DNA from: an uncultured Verrucomicrobiota bacterium
Lineage (GTDB): Bacteria; Verrucomicrobiota; Kiritimatiellia; CAIVKH01
Length of the DNA: 64,000 nucleotides
Direction of reading: 5' to 3'
NCBI GenBank assembly: GCA_937872895.1
Contig: CALMUP010000009.1
Coordinates: 339,334 to 403,333, forward strand
Shown: piece by piece, positions 51,905 through 60,983 of the stretch
Layout of the letters: the number at the start of each line of letters is the position of its first letter
Numbering within the stretch: position 1 is the first letter of the stretch
Position numbers and translations under genes: made by a program
The notes under the pieces: generated by a model
Seen by the model: only the letters and a program-made list of their open reading frames with translations
The model's database searches: none
Told to the model about the DNA's origin: nothing

Positions 51905-52576
51905 GTGATCCGTCTGGAAAAAGTTGGCAAAACCTACCTGAACGGGACGGCGCTGACCGTGCTCGACGATGTGACCCTGTCCATCGAGGCCCGTGAGTAT
52001 GTTGGCATCCTCGGGCCTTCCGGTTCCGGCAAATCCACCTTGCTCCACATCCTCGGCCTGCTTGATCGGCCCAGCCGCGGCCGGTTCCTGTACCGCGGCC
52101 GGGACGTCGCGACCATGAGCGACGAGGAAGCCTCGCGGACACGAGGTCGCGAGATCGGTTTCATCTTCCAGTCGTTCCATCTGATCCCGAACCTGACCGT
52201 GCTGGAGAATGTGGAGATGCCGTTGTTCTACCAAGGCGTTCCCGCAGCCGAGCGGCGCGAGCGCGCCCGAGCCCGCCTCGAACAGGTCCGCATGTCCCAC
52301 CGCCTGACCCACGCCCCCTCGCAACTGTCCGGGGGCGAACGCCAGCGCACCGCCATCGCCCGCGCCCTCGTGACCAAACCGGTCATGCTGCTCGCCGACG
52401 AACCCACCGGCAACCTCGACAGCAAGACCGGCCAGGACATCCTCGACCTGCTCGACCAGCTTCATGCCGAGGGCACCACCATCATCATGATCACCCACGA
52501 TATCGGTATCGCGCGCCGCCTGCCGCGGTTGATCCGGATCAACGACGGACGGGTGACCGAGGAGGCCGCGACGTGA
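51905..52576 (+). CDS. ABC transporter ATP-binding protein (MacB/LolD type)
   Basis: A 223-residue ATPase. Walker A is GPSGSGKST (38-46), the Q-loop is in GFIFQSFHLIP, the signature is LSGGERQRTAIARAL, Walker B is VMLLADEPTGNLD and the H-loop is IMITHD. The EPTGNLD form is typical of the MacB/LolD/FtsE group. The start is GTG at 51905, 2 bases after the adaptor stop. It overlaps the permease start by 4 bases. It drives export or mechanotransmission in concert with the permease. Confidence 0.92.
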   Translation: MIRLEKVGKTYLNGTALTVLDDVTLSIEAREYVGILGPSGSGKSTLLHILGLLDRPSRGRFLYRGRDVATMSDEEASRTRGREIGFIFQSFHLIPNLTVLENVEMPLFYQGVPAAERRERARARLEQVRMSHRLTHAPSQLSGGERQRTAIARALVTKPVMLLADEPTGNLDSKTGQDILDLLDQLHAEGTTIIMITHDIGIARRLPRLIRINDGRVTEEAAT

Positions 52577-53832
52577 TCGCCCCGGCCCGCATCCTCGAAT
52601 TCATGACCAGCGGGGCGCGCAACCTGCTGCGCCACAAGTTGCGCTCCTTGCTGACCTTGCTCGGCGTGTTTTTCGGTGTTGCTGCCGTCATCACCATGCT
52701 CGGGATCGGGGAGGGCGCGCAACGTTCCGTGCTGCGCGAGATCTCCGGTCTCGGCTTGCGCAACATCATCGCCGAATCGATCCAGCCGACCAAACCCGCG
52801 GAATCCAGTTCCAGTCAATCCGGTCGACGCGGCCTGCGCCTGCTCACCTTCGGCCTGACCCACCGTGATGTGCGGCAACTCCAGTCACTGCTCCCGCAGG
52901 CCGACTCGACCATTACCCACATGATCGCCGCGCGGGTGTACCTCAACAGCAGCCGGATCGATGCGCGTGCCATGGGCGTCTTGCCCGACTACTTCTCCTT
53001 TTTCCATGCCCAGGTGATTGCCGGTCGCGGTCTCACCGAAGCCGACGACGAACGGGCGAACCGCGTCGCCGTGGTCAGCGAGAACCTTGCCCACCTGTAC
53101 CACCCCCCGGGCAGCCTGGCTGCGCGACCGATTCGCATCGGTCAGGTGTTCTACGAGGTGGTCGGGGTGGTCCGCCAGGCGGCACAAGGTGGCGATTCGC
53201 GGGTTTACATCCCTTACCGGACCGCCCGTACCACCTACGGCACCACCAGCATCCGTCGCGAAGCCGGCAGTGTCGAGTTCACCAAGAGTGAACTCGGTCA
53301 GATCATCCTCCGGTTGCCATCCGAGGACGACGTACCCGCCGCCGCCGCGCTGGTCCGCCGGAATCTCGAGGTCAACCATCCGCAGGGCGATTTCCGCATG
53401 ACCGTTCCGCTGGAAATCCTGTCGGCCAAGCAACGCACGCAACGCATCCTGAACCTCGTGCTGATCGCGATCGCCGCGATCTCCCTCGTCGTCGGTGGCA
53501 TCGGCATCATGAACATCATGCTCGCGGTGGTCACCGAGCGTATTCCCGAGATCGGCATCCGGCGGGCGATCGGCGCGACCCGCCAGGACATCCTCTACCA
53601 GTTCCTCGCCGAGACGGTCACCCTGTCCTCGATCGGTGGCGTGCTCGGTTGCCTGTGCGGGTTCATCCTGGTGCCGCTCGCCTCGCGCTTCACCGGTTGG
53701 GAGGGCGTCATCACCCCGGGCGCGGTTTTCGCCTCGCTCGCCGTGTCGTGGCTGGTCGGCCTGGTCTTCGGCATGGCTCCGGCCATCCGCGCTTCGCGCA
53801 TGGACCCGGTCGAGGCGCTGCGCTACGAGTAA
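52573..53832 (+). CDS. ABC transporter permease (MacB-like, FtsX domain)
   Basis: A 419-residue permease. The first helix is LRSLLTLLGVFFGVAAVITM, followed by a large periplasmic domain (~residues 50-285: GEGAQRSVLREISGLGLRNI, VIAGRGLTEADDERANRVAV). Three C-terminal helices carry the FtsX signature LVVGGIGIMNIMLAVVTERI followed by PEIGIRRAIGAT and ending DPVEALRYE. The topology matches MacB permeases with a separate ATPase. It completes the TolC-adaptor-ATPase-permease set, which probably exports a peptide, lipid or drug-like compound. Confidence 0.9.
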   Translation: MIAPARILEFMTSGARNLLRHKLRSLLTLLGVFFGVAAVITMLGIGEGAQRSVLREISGLGLRNIIAESIQPTKPAESSSSQSGRRGLRLLTFGLTHRDVRQLQSLLPQADSTITHMIAARVYLNSSRIDARAMGVLPDYFSFFHAQVIAGRGLTEADDERANRVAVVSENLAHLYHPPGSLAARPIRIGQVFYEVVGVVRQAAQGGDSRVYIPYRTARTTYGTTSIRREAGSVEFTKSELGQIILRLPSEDDVPAAAALVRRNLEVNHPQGDFRMTVPLEILSAKQRTQRILNLVLIAIAAISLVVGGIGIMNIMLAVVTERIPEIGIRRAIGATRQDILYQFLAETVTLSSIGGVLGCLCGFILVPLASRFTGWEGVITPGAVFASLAVSWLVGLVFGMAPAIRASRMDPVEALRYE

Positions 53833-53904
53833 ACCGGCGCCCGATCAGGCGGCTAAGCGCTTGACCTTTTCAGCTCCGGACCGGATGCTCCCCGCCCCGA
53901 AGCC

Positions 53905-56082
53905 ATGCCACCTCCTGCTGATACCCACGAAGACCGTTCGCGCCGCGCCGCCTCGGTGCTGGCCGAGGTATTCGGCTTTACGTCGTTCCGGCCGAACCAG
54001 CGCGAGATCGTCGAAGCCGTGCTCGGCGGGCGCGACGTGTTCGCGGTCATGCCGACCGGCGGCGGCAAGTCGTTGTGTTATCAATTGCCCGCGCGGGTGC
54101 TCGATGGCCTCTGCGTGGTGGTGAGCCCGCTGATCTCCCTGATGAAGGACCAGGTCGATGCTGCGCGGGAGAACGGCCTGCGTGCCGAGTACCTGAACAG
54201 CACGCTGACCGCGGCCGAGCGGAACCGCGTCTACCGGGCGATCGGGGAGGGGACCCTGGACCTGCTGTACCTCTCGCCCGAGCGGTTCGCCTTGCCGGAC
54301 TTCTGCTCGGGCATGCAGTCGTGGCGCATCCGCTTCTTCGCTATCGATGAGGCCCACTGCATCTCCGAGTGGGGCCATGATTTCCGACCCGACTACCTCG
54401 AACTCGCCCGCATCGTGAAGGAATTCCCCGGCATCCCGGTCGCCGCCTTCACCGCCACCGCGACCCACCGCGTGCAGCAGGATATCGTCACCCGGCTGGG
54501 CCTGCGCGACCCGTTCCTCGTGCGCGCCTCGTTCGACCGCCCGAATCTGTACTACAAGGTCGAACCAAAGGATCAGGTGGACCAGCAACTCATCGCCTTC
54601 ATCCGCGCCGCCAACGGCGACTCCGGGATCGTGTACCGGGGCTCGCGCAAGTCCGTGGAAACCACGGCGGCGCGGCTCAACGCCGCCGGCATCAAAGCCC
54701 TGGCCTACCACGCCGGCCTGCCCGCCGAGGAACGCCGGGCGAACCAGGATGCGTTCAACCGCGACGAGGTGCAAGTGGTTGTCGCAACCATCGCGTTCGG
54801 CATGGGCATCGACAAATCGAACATACGCTATGTGCTCCACGCCGATCTTCCACGGAACATCGAGGGCTACTACCAGGAAACCGGCCGGGCCGGTCGCGAC
54901 GGCGAGCCGGCCCGATGCGTGCTGTATTTCGGTCGTGGCGACATCGTGCGCCTGCGCCACTTCATCGACCAGGTCGAGGATGAACAGCAGCGCAGTGCCG
55001 GACTCGCCCAGATGAACCAGATGGTTCGTTTCGCCGAACAGCAGGTTTGCCGCCGACGAAGCCTGCTGGGCTATTTCGGGGAGACCTACGCCGCGGAATC
55101 CTGCGGCCACTGCGATGTCTGCGTTGGCGAAGTCGAATCGGTCGATGCCTCGGTCGCCGCCCAGAAGATCCTCTCCGCAGTGGTGCGCACCGGTCAGCGT
55201 TTCGGGGCCGGCCACCTGATCGAACTCGTGCGCGGCGCCGCCACTGAACGCATGCGCCAACTCGGCCACGACCAGCTCCCGACCTGGGGATGCGGCAAGA
55301 ACGAGCCGGTGACCTACTGGCGGCGGGTTGTGGATGGGCTTGTCGCGCAGGAGGCGCTGGTCGCCGATCCCGAACGCCACGGCGGCCTCGTCATGACCGC
55401 CAAGGGCCGCAGCATCATGCGCGGTCAGACACCGTTCACCATGCTGCGGGTCGCGGAGAAAGCAGCCCGGCGCAGCGCGGCCACCAAGCTTCTCGAATGG
55501 CCCGAGGCCGATGCCGCGCTCTTTACCCTGCTGCGTGCCGAACGTGCCCGCCTCGCCCGCGAATCCGGTGTGCCGGCCTACGTGATCTTCAGCGACCGAA
55601 CCTTGCGCGATATGGCGGCCCGTAAGCCGGGTACATCCCAGGAAATGCGCCAGGTGGTGGGTGTCGGAACGCAGAAACTGGAAGCCTATGGCGACGATTT
55701 TCTTGCCGTCGTGCGAACCTACCGAGAGGGCCAACCCGCGACGGTCCCCACCGAGCCGTCCGCCCCCGTCGCACCGCGCTCCGATTCGCGCAATGCCATT
55801 CGCCAGACGGTCGATCTGCTCAATGCAGGTCGAACGGTCGAGGAGGCGGCCGAGGAGCGCGGGATCAAGGTGTCCTCGGTGATCCGGTATGTCGAGGAGG
55901 CCCTGGCTGAGGGGTTGATCAAGGATCCCGACCGGTTGATGAACACCCACCGGCGCGACGAGATTGCCGCCTGGTTCGCCTCCGCCGGATCCAAGAGCCT
56001 GTCCGCCGTGGTGCAGGCCTCGGGTGGGGCGGTCGGCTTCGAGGAGGCGCGGCTCGCCCGGGCTATCCTGTTCCGTAAATGA
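53905..56082 (+). CDS. recQ: RecQ family ATP-dependent DNA helicase
   Basis: A 725-residue 3'-5' helicase. Motif 0 and Walker A are FRPNQREIV and MPTGGGKSLCYQLPA, DExH is AIDEAHCISEWGHDFRPDY, and motif VI is YQETGRAGRDG. The RecQ zinc module follows with its cysteines (CRRRSLLGYFGE, then CGHCDVC). The RQC winged helix is next, then an HRDC domain (FTLLRAERARLARESGVPAY, VVGVGTQKLEAYG). A C-terminal HTH-like module (LLNAGRTVEEAAEERGIKVS) is common in longer bacterial RecQs. It acts in recombination and fork repair. Confidence 0.93.
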   Translation: MPPPADTHEDRSRRAASVLAEVFGFTSFRPNQREIVEAVLGGRDVFAVMPTGGGKSLCYQLPARVLDGLCVVVSPLISLMKDQVDAARENGLRAEYLNSTLTAAERNRVYRAIGEGTLDLLYLSPERFALPDFCSGMQSWRIRFFAIDEAHCISEWGHDFRPDYLELARIVKEFPGIPVAAFTATATHRVQQDIVTRLGLRDPFLVRASFDRPNLYYKVEPKDQVDQQLIAFIRAANGDSGIVYRGSRKSVETTAARLNAAGIKALAYHAGLPAEERRANQDAFNRDEVQVVVATIAFGMGIDKSNIRYVLHADLPRNIEGYYQETGRAGRDGEPARCVLYFGRGDIVRLRHFIDQVEDEQQRSAGLAQMNQMVRFAEQQVCRRRSLLGYFGETYAAESCGHCDVCVGEVESVDASVAAQKILSAVVRTGQRFGAGHLIELVRGAATERMRQLGHDQLPTWGCGKNEPVTYWRRVVDGLVAQEALVADPERHGGLVMTAKGRSIMRGQTPFTMLRVAEKAARRSAATKLLEWPEADAALFTLLRAERARLARESGVPAYVIFSDRTLRDMAARKPGTSQEMRQVVGVGTQKLEAYGDDFLAVVRTYREGQPATVPTEPSAPVAPRSDSRNAIRQTVDLLNAGRTVEEAAEERGIKVSSVIRYVEEALAEGLIKDPDRLMNTHRRDEIAAWFASAGSKSLSAVVQASGGAVGFEEARLARAILFRK

Positions 56083-56177
56083 ACATGGTGCGCGGCATGG
56101 TGTCCAATCCCGATGCCGTCCTTGACGAGTGGGCAGGGGCGGCGTAGCGTTCACCAACAACCTGAAGGAGATTCCTT

Positions 56178-56768
56178 ATGCACAAATCGTTGAAGAAGTC
56201 GTTTGCCCTGTTGATGACTGCCGGCATGCTCGGTTCCTTTGCCCAAGCCGCCACCTACAAGCTCGATGCCGCCCATACCACCATCGGATTTTCCGTCCGC
56301 CACATGATGGTCAGCAACGTCAAGGGCAGCTTTGGCGAGTTTGAGGGCACCATCGAATTCGATGAGAATGATCCGTCCTCGATGAAGGCCTCGGCGGTGA
56401 TCCAGGTCGCCAGCATCGATACCGCGAACGAGAAGCGTGACGATCACCTGCGCAACGAGGATTTCTTCGACGCCCCCCAGTTCCCCACCATCACCTTCGA
56501 AACCACCCGCGTTGAAGGCGAGCTGCCGAACCTCACCCTGGTCGGCAATCTGACCATGAAAGGTGTGACCAAGGAAGTTTCCATCCCGGTTGAAGTCGGT
56601 GGCCCGATCACCAACCCCTGGGGCAGCGTGATCATCGGCCTCTCCGGCGGCACCACCATCAACCGCCAGGACTTCGGCCTCACCTGGAGCAAGGCCCTTG
56701 ACGGCGGTGGTGTGGTCGTCGGCGACCAGGTCCGGCTGATCCTCGAGATCGAAGCCATCAAGCAGTAA
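56178..56768 (+). CDS. YceI family periplasmic protein
   Basis: A 196-residue secreted protein. The signal peptide ends at FAQA-ATYK. The YceI lipocalin-like beta barrel follows: YKLDAAHTTIGFSVRHMMVS, GSFGEFEGTIEFDEND, DDHLRNEDFFDAPQFPTITF, NLTMKGVTKEVSIPVEV and NRQDFGLTW. Family members bind isoprenoid-type lipids such as polyprenyl chains. A strong GAAGGAG lies upstream of the ATG, and a terminator follows 22 bases after the stop, so this is a single-gene unit. Confidence 0.92.
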   Translation: MHKSLKKSFALLMTAGMLGSFAQAATYKLDAAHTTIGFSVRHMMVSNVKGSFGEFEGTIEFDENDPSSMKASAVIQVASIDTANEKRDDHLRNEDFFDAPQFPTITFETTRVEGELPNLTLVGNLTMKGVTKEVSIPVEVGGPITNPWGSVIIGLSGGTTINRQDFGLTWSKALDGGGVVVGDQVRLILEIEAIKQ

Positions 56769-56790
56769 ACATCCCGACGCCTCTGAACAA

Positions 56791-56818
56791 GACCCGGCCA
56801 CTGGCCGGGTCTTTTTTT
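56791..56818 (+). terminator. Rho-independent terminator of the yceI gene
   Basis: The perfect 9-bp stem GACCCGGCC (56791-56799) / GGCCGGGTC (56803-56811) with an ACT loop is followed by seven T residues. Confidence 0.93.
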
Positions 56819-56874
56819 GCCCTGTGCCTTCGCCTGGCAACCTGCTATCACTACCGTGACAACGTTGCGCGCGC

Positions 56875-58146
56875 ATGCGGAACATCTTTTTACAACTTCC
56901 TGATCCGGGGCAGCGCAGGAACTCCTGGTTGCTCGTTATCCTTTTTTCCCTGCTGATCTTCTGCACCATCCCGCTGGCCCGGTTGATCCAGGGTCTTTTC
57001 GAGGCATGGTTCGGGCGTCGTGCTTATTTTGTCGCCGCCGCGATCATGGGTGTGTTCCTGGCCATCGTGCTGGCCTCCTATATTTTCCGCCGCCGGAAAC
57101 GTCGGATCGCCCGTCGCCTGGGCTGGCTGGCCCTGTTGCTGGCCGGATCGGTATGGGTGATGCGCAACCAGTTGCAAACCCCCGCCGAGGCCATTCACTT
57201 CTTCCAGTACGGCATTCTGAGTTTCCTGCTCTTCCGGGCCTGGACCCACCATGTGACGGATCGGCTGATCTACCCGATCTCGCTGATGTCGCTGCTGCTG
57301 ATCGCGTCCCTCGACGAGTTCCTCCAATGGATGATGCCCGGCCGCTACTGGGACTTCCGTGACATACGGCTTAATGCGATGGCGGGGTTGCTGATTCAGG
57401 GCATCATCGCGTTGGTCATCAATCCTTCGGGCATTCAAAGCAGGATACAGCCCGCATCGATCCGGCTGCTCTGCAAGGTGGCCCTGGTCACCCTGCTATG
57501 CCTCGGCGGAGCCATCGCCAATACCCCTGCCCGGGTGGATATCTACGCGACCCGCATTCCCTTCATGCGTTTCCTCTACAACAACGAGAGCGTGATGGCG
57601 GAATTCGGTTACCGTCACCGAGATCCCCAGATCGGCGTGTTTTTCTCGCGATTGACCATGGGTGAGCTGATCCGCACGGACCGGATGCGGGGAGCGGACG
57701 TCGGCGAGCTGGTGCGCCGTTACCGGGCGCTGGTTGACTACCGCGAATTCATCAGCCTGTTCAGTGCCTCCTCGGATCCGCTCTTGCACGAATTCCGCGT
57801 CCACCTGCACCGGCGCGATCATTACCTCAGTACTGCGGGGCAGTACCTGGAAAAGGACCCCCGTCGCTTTGTCCACCACCTGACCGTGGCATACCGTGAA
57901 AACCAGTTGCTGGAGAAGTATTTCACGGCATCGCTCGTCGCCTCCGGAATGGTATGGGACCATGCCACGCTGGAACTGGCCGCCGGTTCGGCCGATCTCG
58001 ATTATCCCTATACCAGCCCGGTCAGCGATCATCTGGTGACCGTTGCGACCGAACTCGAATTGTGGATTGCCCTGGCCATCATAATGGCGCTGTTGCTGTT
58101 CATCTACCTGCGCTATGGACGCGACCGGGCGCCGTCGCTAGAGTGA
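56875..58146 (+). CDS. VanZ-like membrane protein with C-terminal extracytoplasmic domain (copy 1)
   Basis: A 423-residue protein. Its N-terminal half carries 5-6 transmembrane helices with the VanZ pattern: AEAIHFFQYGILSFLLFRAW (104-123), DEFLQWMMPGRYWDFRDI (147-164) and LNAMAGLLIQG. A further helix (~198-215) leads to a ~180-residue domain outside the membrane: DPQIGVFFSRLTMGEL, DPLLHEFRVHLHRRDHYL, AYRENQLLEKYF, PYTSPVSDHLVT. A last helix near the end is WIALAIIMALLLFIYLRY. The next gene encodes a paralogue with the same layout. VanZ proteins are linked to glycopeptide resistance in enterococci, but the role here is unknown. Confidence 0.75.
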   Translation: MRNIFLQLPDPGQRRNSWLLVILFSLLIFCTIPLARLIQGLFEAWFGRRAYFVAAAIMGVFLAIVLASYIFRRRKRRIARRLGWLALLLAGSVWVMRNQLQTPAEAIHFFQYGILSFLLFRAWTHHVTDRLIYPISLMSLLLIASLDEFLQWMMPGRYWDFRDIRLNAMAGLLIQGIIALVINPSGIQSRIQPASIRLLCKVALVTLLCLGGAIANTPARVDIYATRIPFMRFLYNNESVMAEFGYRHRDPQIGVFFSRLTMGELIRTDRMRGADVGELVRRYRALVDYREFISLFSASSDPLLHEFRVHLHRRDHYLSTAGQYLEKDPRRFVHHLTVAYRENQLLEKYFTASLVASGMVWDHATLELAAGSADLDYPYTSPVSDHLVTVATELELWIALAIIMALLLFIYLRYGRDRAPSLE

Positions 58147-58150
58147 CAGG

Positions 58151-59398
58151 ATGGTCAAGGAAACACGGCATGGCGCGGAAGACGAGGCGACGTCCTGGTT
58201 GTGGGCGGGCTGCTGGCTGCTGTTCATCTATGTGACCATCCCGCTGGCCCGCACCATCCAGGAATACGTGCGTGACCACGGCGGCAAGACCCTGTTCCTC
58301 GTCGCGACCTTCGGCGCCTTCGCGGTGGCCGCCCTGCTGCTGGTCCGCGCCATCTGGCGCGGCCACCTGCGCTGCCGCCCTTCCGGCATGATCGTGCTGG
58401 GCGTCATCCTCGGCGTCTTCTGCACCATGACCTGGAACCTCCGGCTGAATCCCGAGGAATCCCTCCACTTCGTCCAGTACGGCGTGCTCGGCATCCTGCT
58501 GTACCGGGCGCTGCGGCACCGGCTTTCCGATCCCTCGGTCTACCTGGTCGCCGCGCTGCTCGGCATCCTGCTCGGCTTGATCGACGAAGTGATCCAGTGG
58601 ATCGTGCCGCGCCGCCATTTCGATTACCGCGATGTCGGCATCAACGCCATGGCCGGCGTGCTCGTCCAGACCGCCATTGCCTTCGGAATCCAGCCGACCG
58701 GGGTCGCACGGCCCTGGTCCCGCCGCGGCCTGCGCTGGGCCTCCGGCCTCGTTACCCTGATCGCCGCACTGCTCCTCTTCTGCGTGACCAACCACGATGG
58801 CTTCAAGGCCTGGTACACGACCTTCATCCCGGCGGCGGAGCGGGTCGACGAAGTGACCGCGACCTACGGCTTCCGGATCACCGACCCGGCGATCGGCACC
58901 TTTTACTCACGGCTCCGCGCCGACGAACTGAAGGCCGAGGACCGCGCCCGTGCCGCCGAAGCCGCCGCGATCCTCGACCAGTACAAGGCCGAGCGCCACT
59001 ATCCGCGTTTCCTCCGTCACTACCCCGCCTATGCCGACCCGTTCCTCGTCGAGGCCCGTGTCCACCTGTTCCGGCGCGACCGCTATGCCTCGCTGGCCAT
59101 CAAGTCCGCCGGCGACCCCGACGCCATCAACGAGTATGTGTTGATTGCCTACCGCGAGAACCAGATTCTGCGCACCTACTTTCCGGAAACCCTCGCCGCC
59201 TCCAGCTACCGGTGGGAACCGCACCTGGAGGAAATGGTGCAGGCGATGGTCGGGCCGAATCCGCCCCCTTATGACAGCCCGGTCAGCCGTTATGTCATCA
59301 CCCGCTTCACCCGCCCGCAATTGATTGCCGCCTGCAGCCTGTTGTGCCTCGCCGGCCTCGCCTCGACGATCGCCCTTGCGCGGAGGAGGGGAGCGTGA
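58151..59398 (+). CDS. VanZ-like membrane protein with C-terminal extracytoplasmic domain (copy 2)
   Basis: A 415-residue paralogue of the preceding gene, which ends 4 bases earlier. It repeats the start (LFIYVTIPLARTIQEYV versus IFCTIPLARLIQGLF), the VanZ core (PEESLHFVQYGVLGILLYRA; DEVIQWIVPRRHFDYRDVGI followed by NAMAG) and the C-terminal domain (DPAIGTFYSRLRADEL, DPFLVEARVHLFRRDRYASL, AYRENQILRTYF, PYDSPVSRYVIT). Tandem duplication is clear at protein level. The stop overlaps the phosphoesterase GTG, so these three genes form an operon. Confidence 0.75.
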   Translation: MVKETRHGAEDEATSWLWAGCWLLFIYVTIPLARTIQEYVRDHGGKTLFLVATFGAFAVAALLLVRAIWRGHLRCRPSGMIVLGVILGVFCTMTWNLRLNPEESLHFVQYGVLGILLYRALRHRLSDPSVYLVAALLGILLGLIDEVIQWIVPRRHFDYRDVGINAMAGVLVQTAIAFGIQPTGVARPWSRRGLRWASGLVTLIAALLLFCVTNHDGFKAWYTTFIPAAERVDEVTATYGFRITDPAIGTFYSRLRADELKAEDRARAAEAAAILDQYKAERHYPRFLRHYPAYADPFLVEARVHLFRRDRYASLAIKSAGDPDAINEYVLIAYRENQILRTYFPETLAASSYRWEPHLEEMVQAMVGPNPPPYDSPVSRYVITRFTRPQLIAACSLLCLAGLASTIALARRRGA

Positions 59399-60348
59399 CG
59401 ACCTCGCGCGGACTCGACCGGCGTTCATTCCTCACCGCTGCCGCGGTTGGTGCGGTATCCCTCGGCTGGCCGGGCCGGCTCGCCTGGGCGGTCGCGCCCC
59501 ACGCCGCCTCCGACCGCCGCGTCCGCATCCTGTTCTACACGGACATCCATGCCCGCACCGAATGGGATACCCCGGTGGCGATGCGCCTCGCTGCCGACGC
59601 GATGAACCAGCACCATGCCGACCTCATCCTGTGCGGCGGCGACCTGATCACCGACGGCTACAACGGAACCCCGGACTCCCTCGCGCCCCGCTGGGACGCC
59701 TACTTTGAATCACTCCACCACCGGCTCGTCCCGACCCCGCAGGCCATGATCGGCAACCACGACCTCGTCGGCGTCGAGCCACCCGACGGAGCCCCCCCCG
59801 AGGCCGACCCGCGCGCCGAATTCCGCCGCCGCCTCGGTCTCGACCGGACCTACCGCTCCTTTGATGCCCACGGCTACCACATCATCCTGCTCGACGCCAT
59901 TGAGGTCACCCGCGACGAACTCAAGTACCGTGGCTACATCGACGAGACCCAGCGCGCCTGGCTGCGCGACGACCTCGCCACCGTCGCCCCGGAAACCCCC
60001 ATCATCCTGCTCTCGCACATGCCGCTGCTGACCTCGTTCTTCCAGCGCACCGACACCGTCACCGCCCCCGTGCCGGCCAACCGCGGCGTGGTCAACAACC
60101 GCGAGGTGCTCGAACTCTTCGCCGGCCATCGCCTGCTCCTTGTCCTCCAGGGCCACCTCCACGTCAACGAGATGCTCCGCTGGGGCGAGACCACCTTCAT
60201 CACCGGCGGCGCCGTCTGCGGCAAGTGGTGGCGGGGCGAATGGCACGGGACCGATGCCGGTTATGGTTTGCTTGAGCTGGATGGAACCGGCGTCGAGTGG
60301 ACCTACCATACCTACGGCTGGTTTCCGCGCCGACCGGCCGGGATGTAG
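59395..60348 (+). CDS. Tat-exported calcineurin-like metallophosphoesterase
   Basis: A 317-residue phosphoesterase. The N-terminal twin-arginine signal is LDRRSFLTAAAVGAVSLGWP. All five metal-site blocks are present: YTDIHA (D50, H52), GGDLITDG (D83), IGNHDLVG (N121, H122), LLSHMPLL and LQGHLHVNE. It acts in the periplasm or outside and hydrolyses a phosphoester or phosphodiester; the substrate is unknown. The start is GTG at 59395 with GGAGGAGGGGAG immediately upstream, overlapping the VanZ-like stop. Export together with the membrane proteins suggests a shared envelope role. Confidence 0.87.
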   Translation: MTTSRGLDRRSFLTAAAVGAVSLGWPGRLAWAVAPHAASDRRVRILFYTDIHARTEWDTPVAMRLAADAMNQHHADLILCGGDLITDGYNGTPDSLAPRWDAYFESLHHRLVPTPQAMIGNHDLVGVEPPDGAPPEADPRAEFRRRLGLDRTYRSFDAHGYHIILLDAIEVTRDELKYRGYIDETQRAWLRDDLATVAPETPIILLSHMPLLTSFFQRTDTVTAPVPANRGVVNNREVLELFAGHRLLLVLQGHLHVNEMLRWGETTFITGGAVCGKWWRGEWHGTDAGYGLLELDGTGVEWTYHTYGWFPRRPAGM

Positions 60349-60353
60349 CGGCC

Positions 60354-60983
60354 ATGAATAAACCCGAACCGCCCTCGTCCAATCCCCCGGACATGGAAGA
60401 GCCGGACTCATTGGAGATTGACCGCCTGATCGCCCTGGCCCGCCGGGGCGATGAAACGGCGTTCGGGCAGGTGGTGCAGGTGTATTATAACCGCGTGTAT
60501 AATGTGATTTACCGCGTGGTGAATCATGCGGAAGACGCCCGGGAGCTGTCCCAGGCCGCCTGGGTCAAGGCATGGCAACGCCTCGCCGACTACAAGGAGG
60601 AGGCGCGATTCTATACCTGGGTGTACCGGATCGCCGTCAACACCGCGCTCGATTTCCTGCGGCGCAAGAAACGCCGTCCCGAGGATCCACTCGAACCGGT
60701 GGTGCGCGACGGGGCGGAACCGATCGCCCTCGATACCCGCCGCGAATTGGCGGATGAACGTACGCCGTTGGATGACCTGCACCGGGCGGAAATCCGCGCC
60801 GCCTTCGATCGCGCGTTGCTCGACCTCTCTGCCGAGCACCGCACCGCACTCGTGCTGCGCGAACTCGAGGGCATGTCCTACGAGGAAATTGCCCGGGTGA
60901 TGAAGGTGCGCACTGGAACCGTCATGTCGCGGTTGTTCTATGCCCGGAAAACATTGCAACAGGCGCTGGGGAAATTCCTATGA
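60354..60983 (+). CDS. ECF RNA polymerase sigma factor (RpoE-like)
   Basis: A 209-residue sigma-70 family factor of the extracytoplasmic-function group. Region 2 is VYNVIYRVVNHAEDARELSQ and YTWVYRIAVNTALDFLRRKK. Region 4 with its HTH is LSAEHRTALVLRELEGMSYE followed by EIARVMKVRTGTVMSRLFYA. The ATG at 60354 is in frame, 5 bases after the phosphoesterase stop. It is coupled by ATGA overlap to a membrane protein that fits an anti-sigma factor, so it probably responds to envelope conditions. Confidence 0.92.
   Translation: MNKPEPPSSNPPDMEEPDSLEIDRLIALARRGDETAFGQVVQVYYNRVYNVIYRVVNHAEDARELSQAAWVKAWQRLADYKEEARFYTWVYRIAVNTALDFLRRKKRRPEDPLEPVVRDGAEPIALDTRRELADERTPLDDLHRAEIRAAFDRALLDLSAEHRTALVLRELEGMSYEEIARVMKVRTGTVMSRLFYARKTLQQALGKFL

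Noticed and set aside
53845..56160. A 771-codon minus-strand open frame opposite recQ
   Set aside because: Shadow of the helicase gene; composition typical of antisense GC-rich translation.
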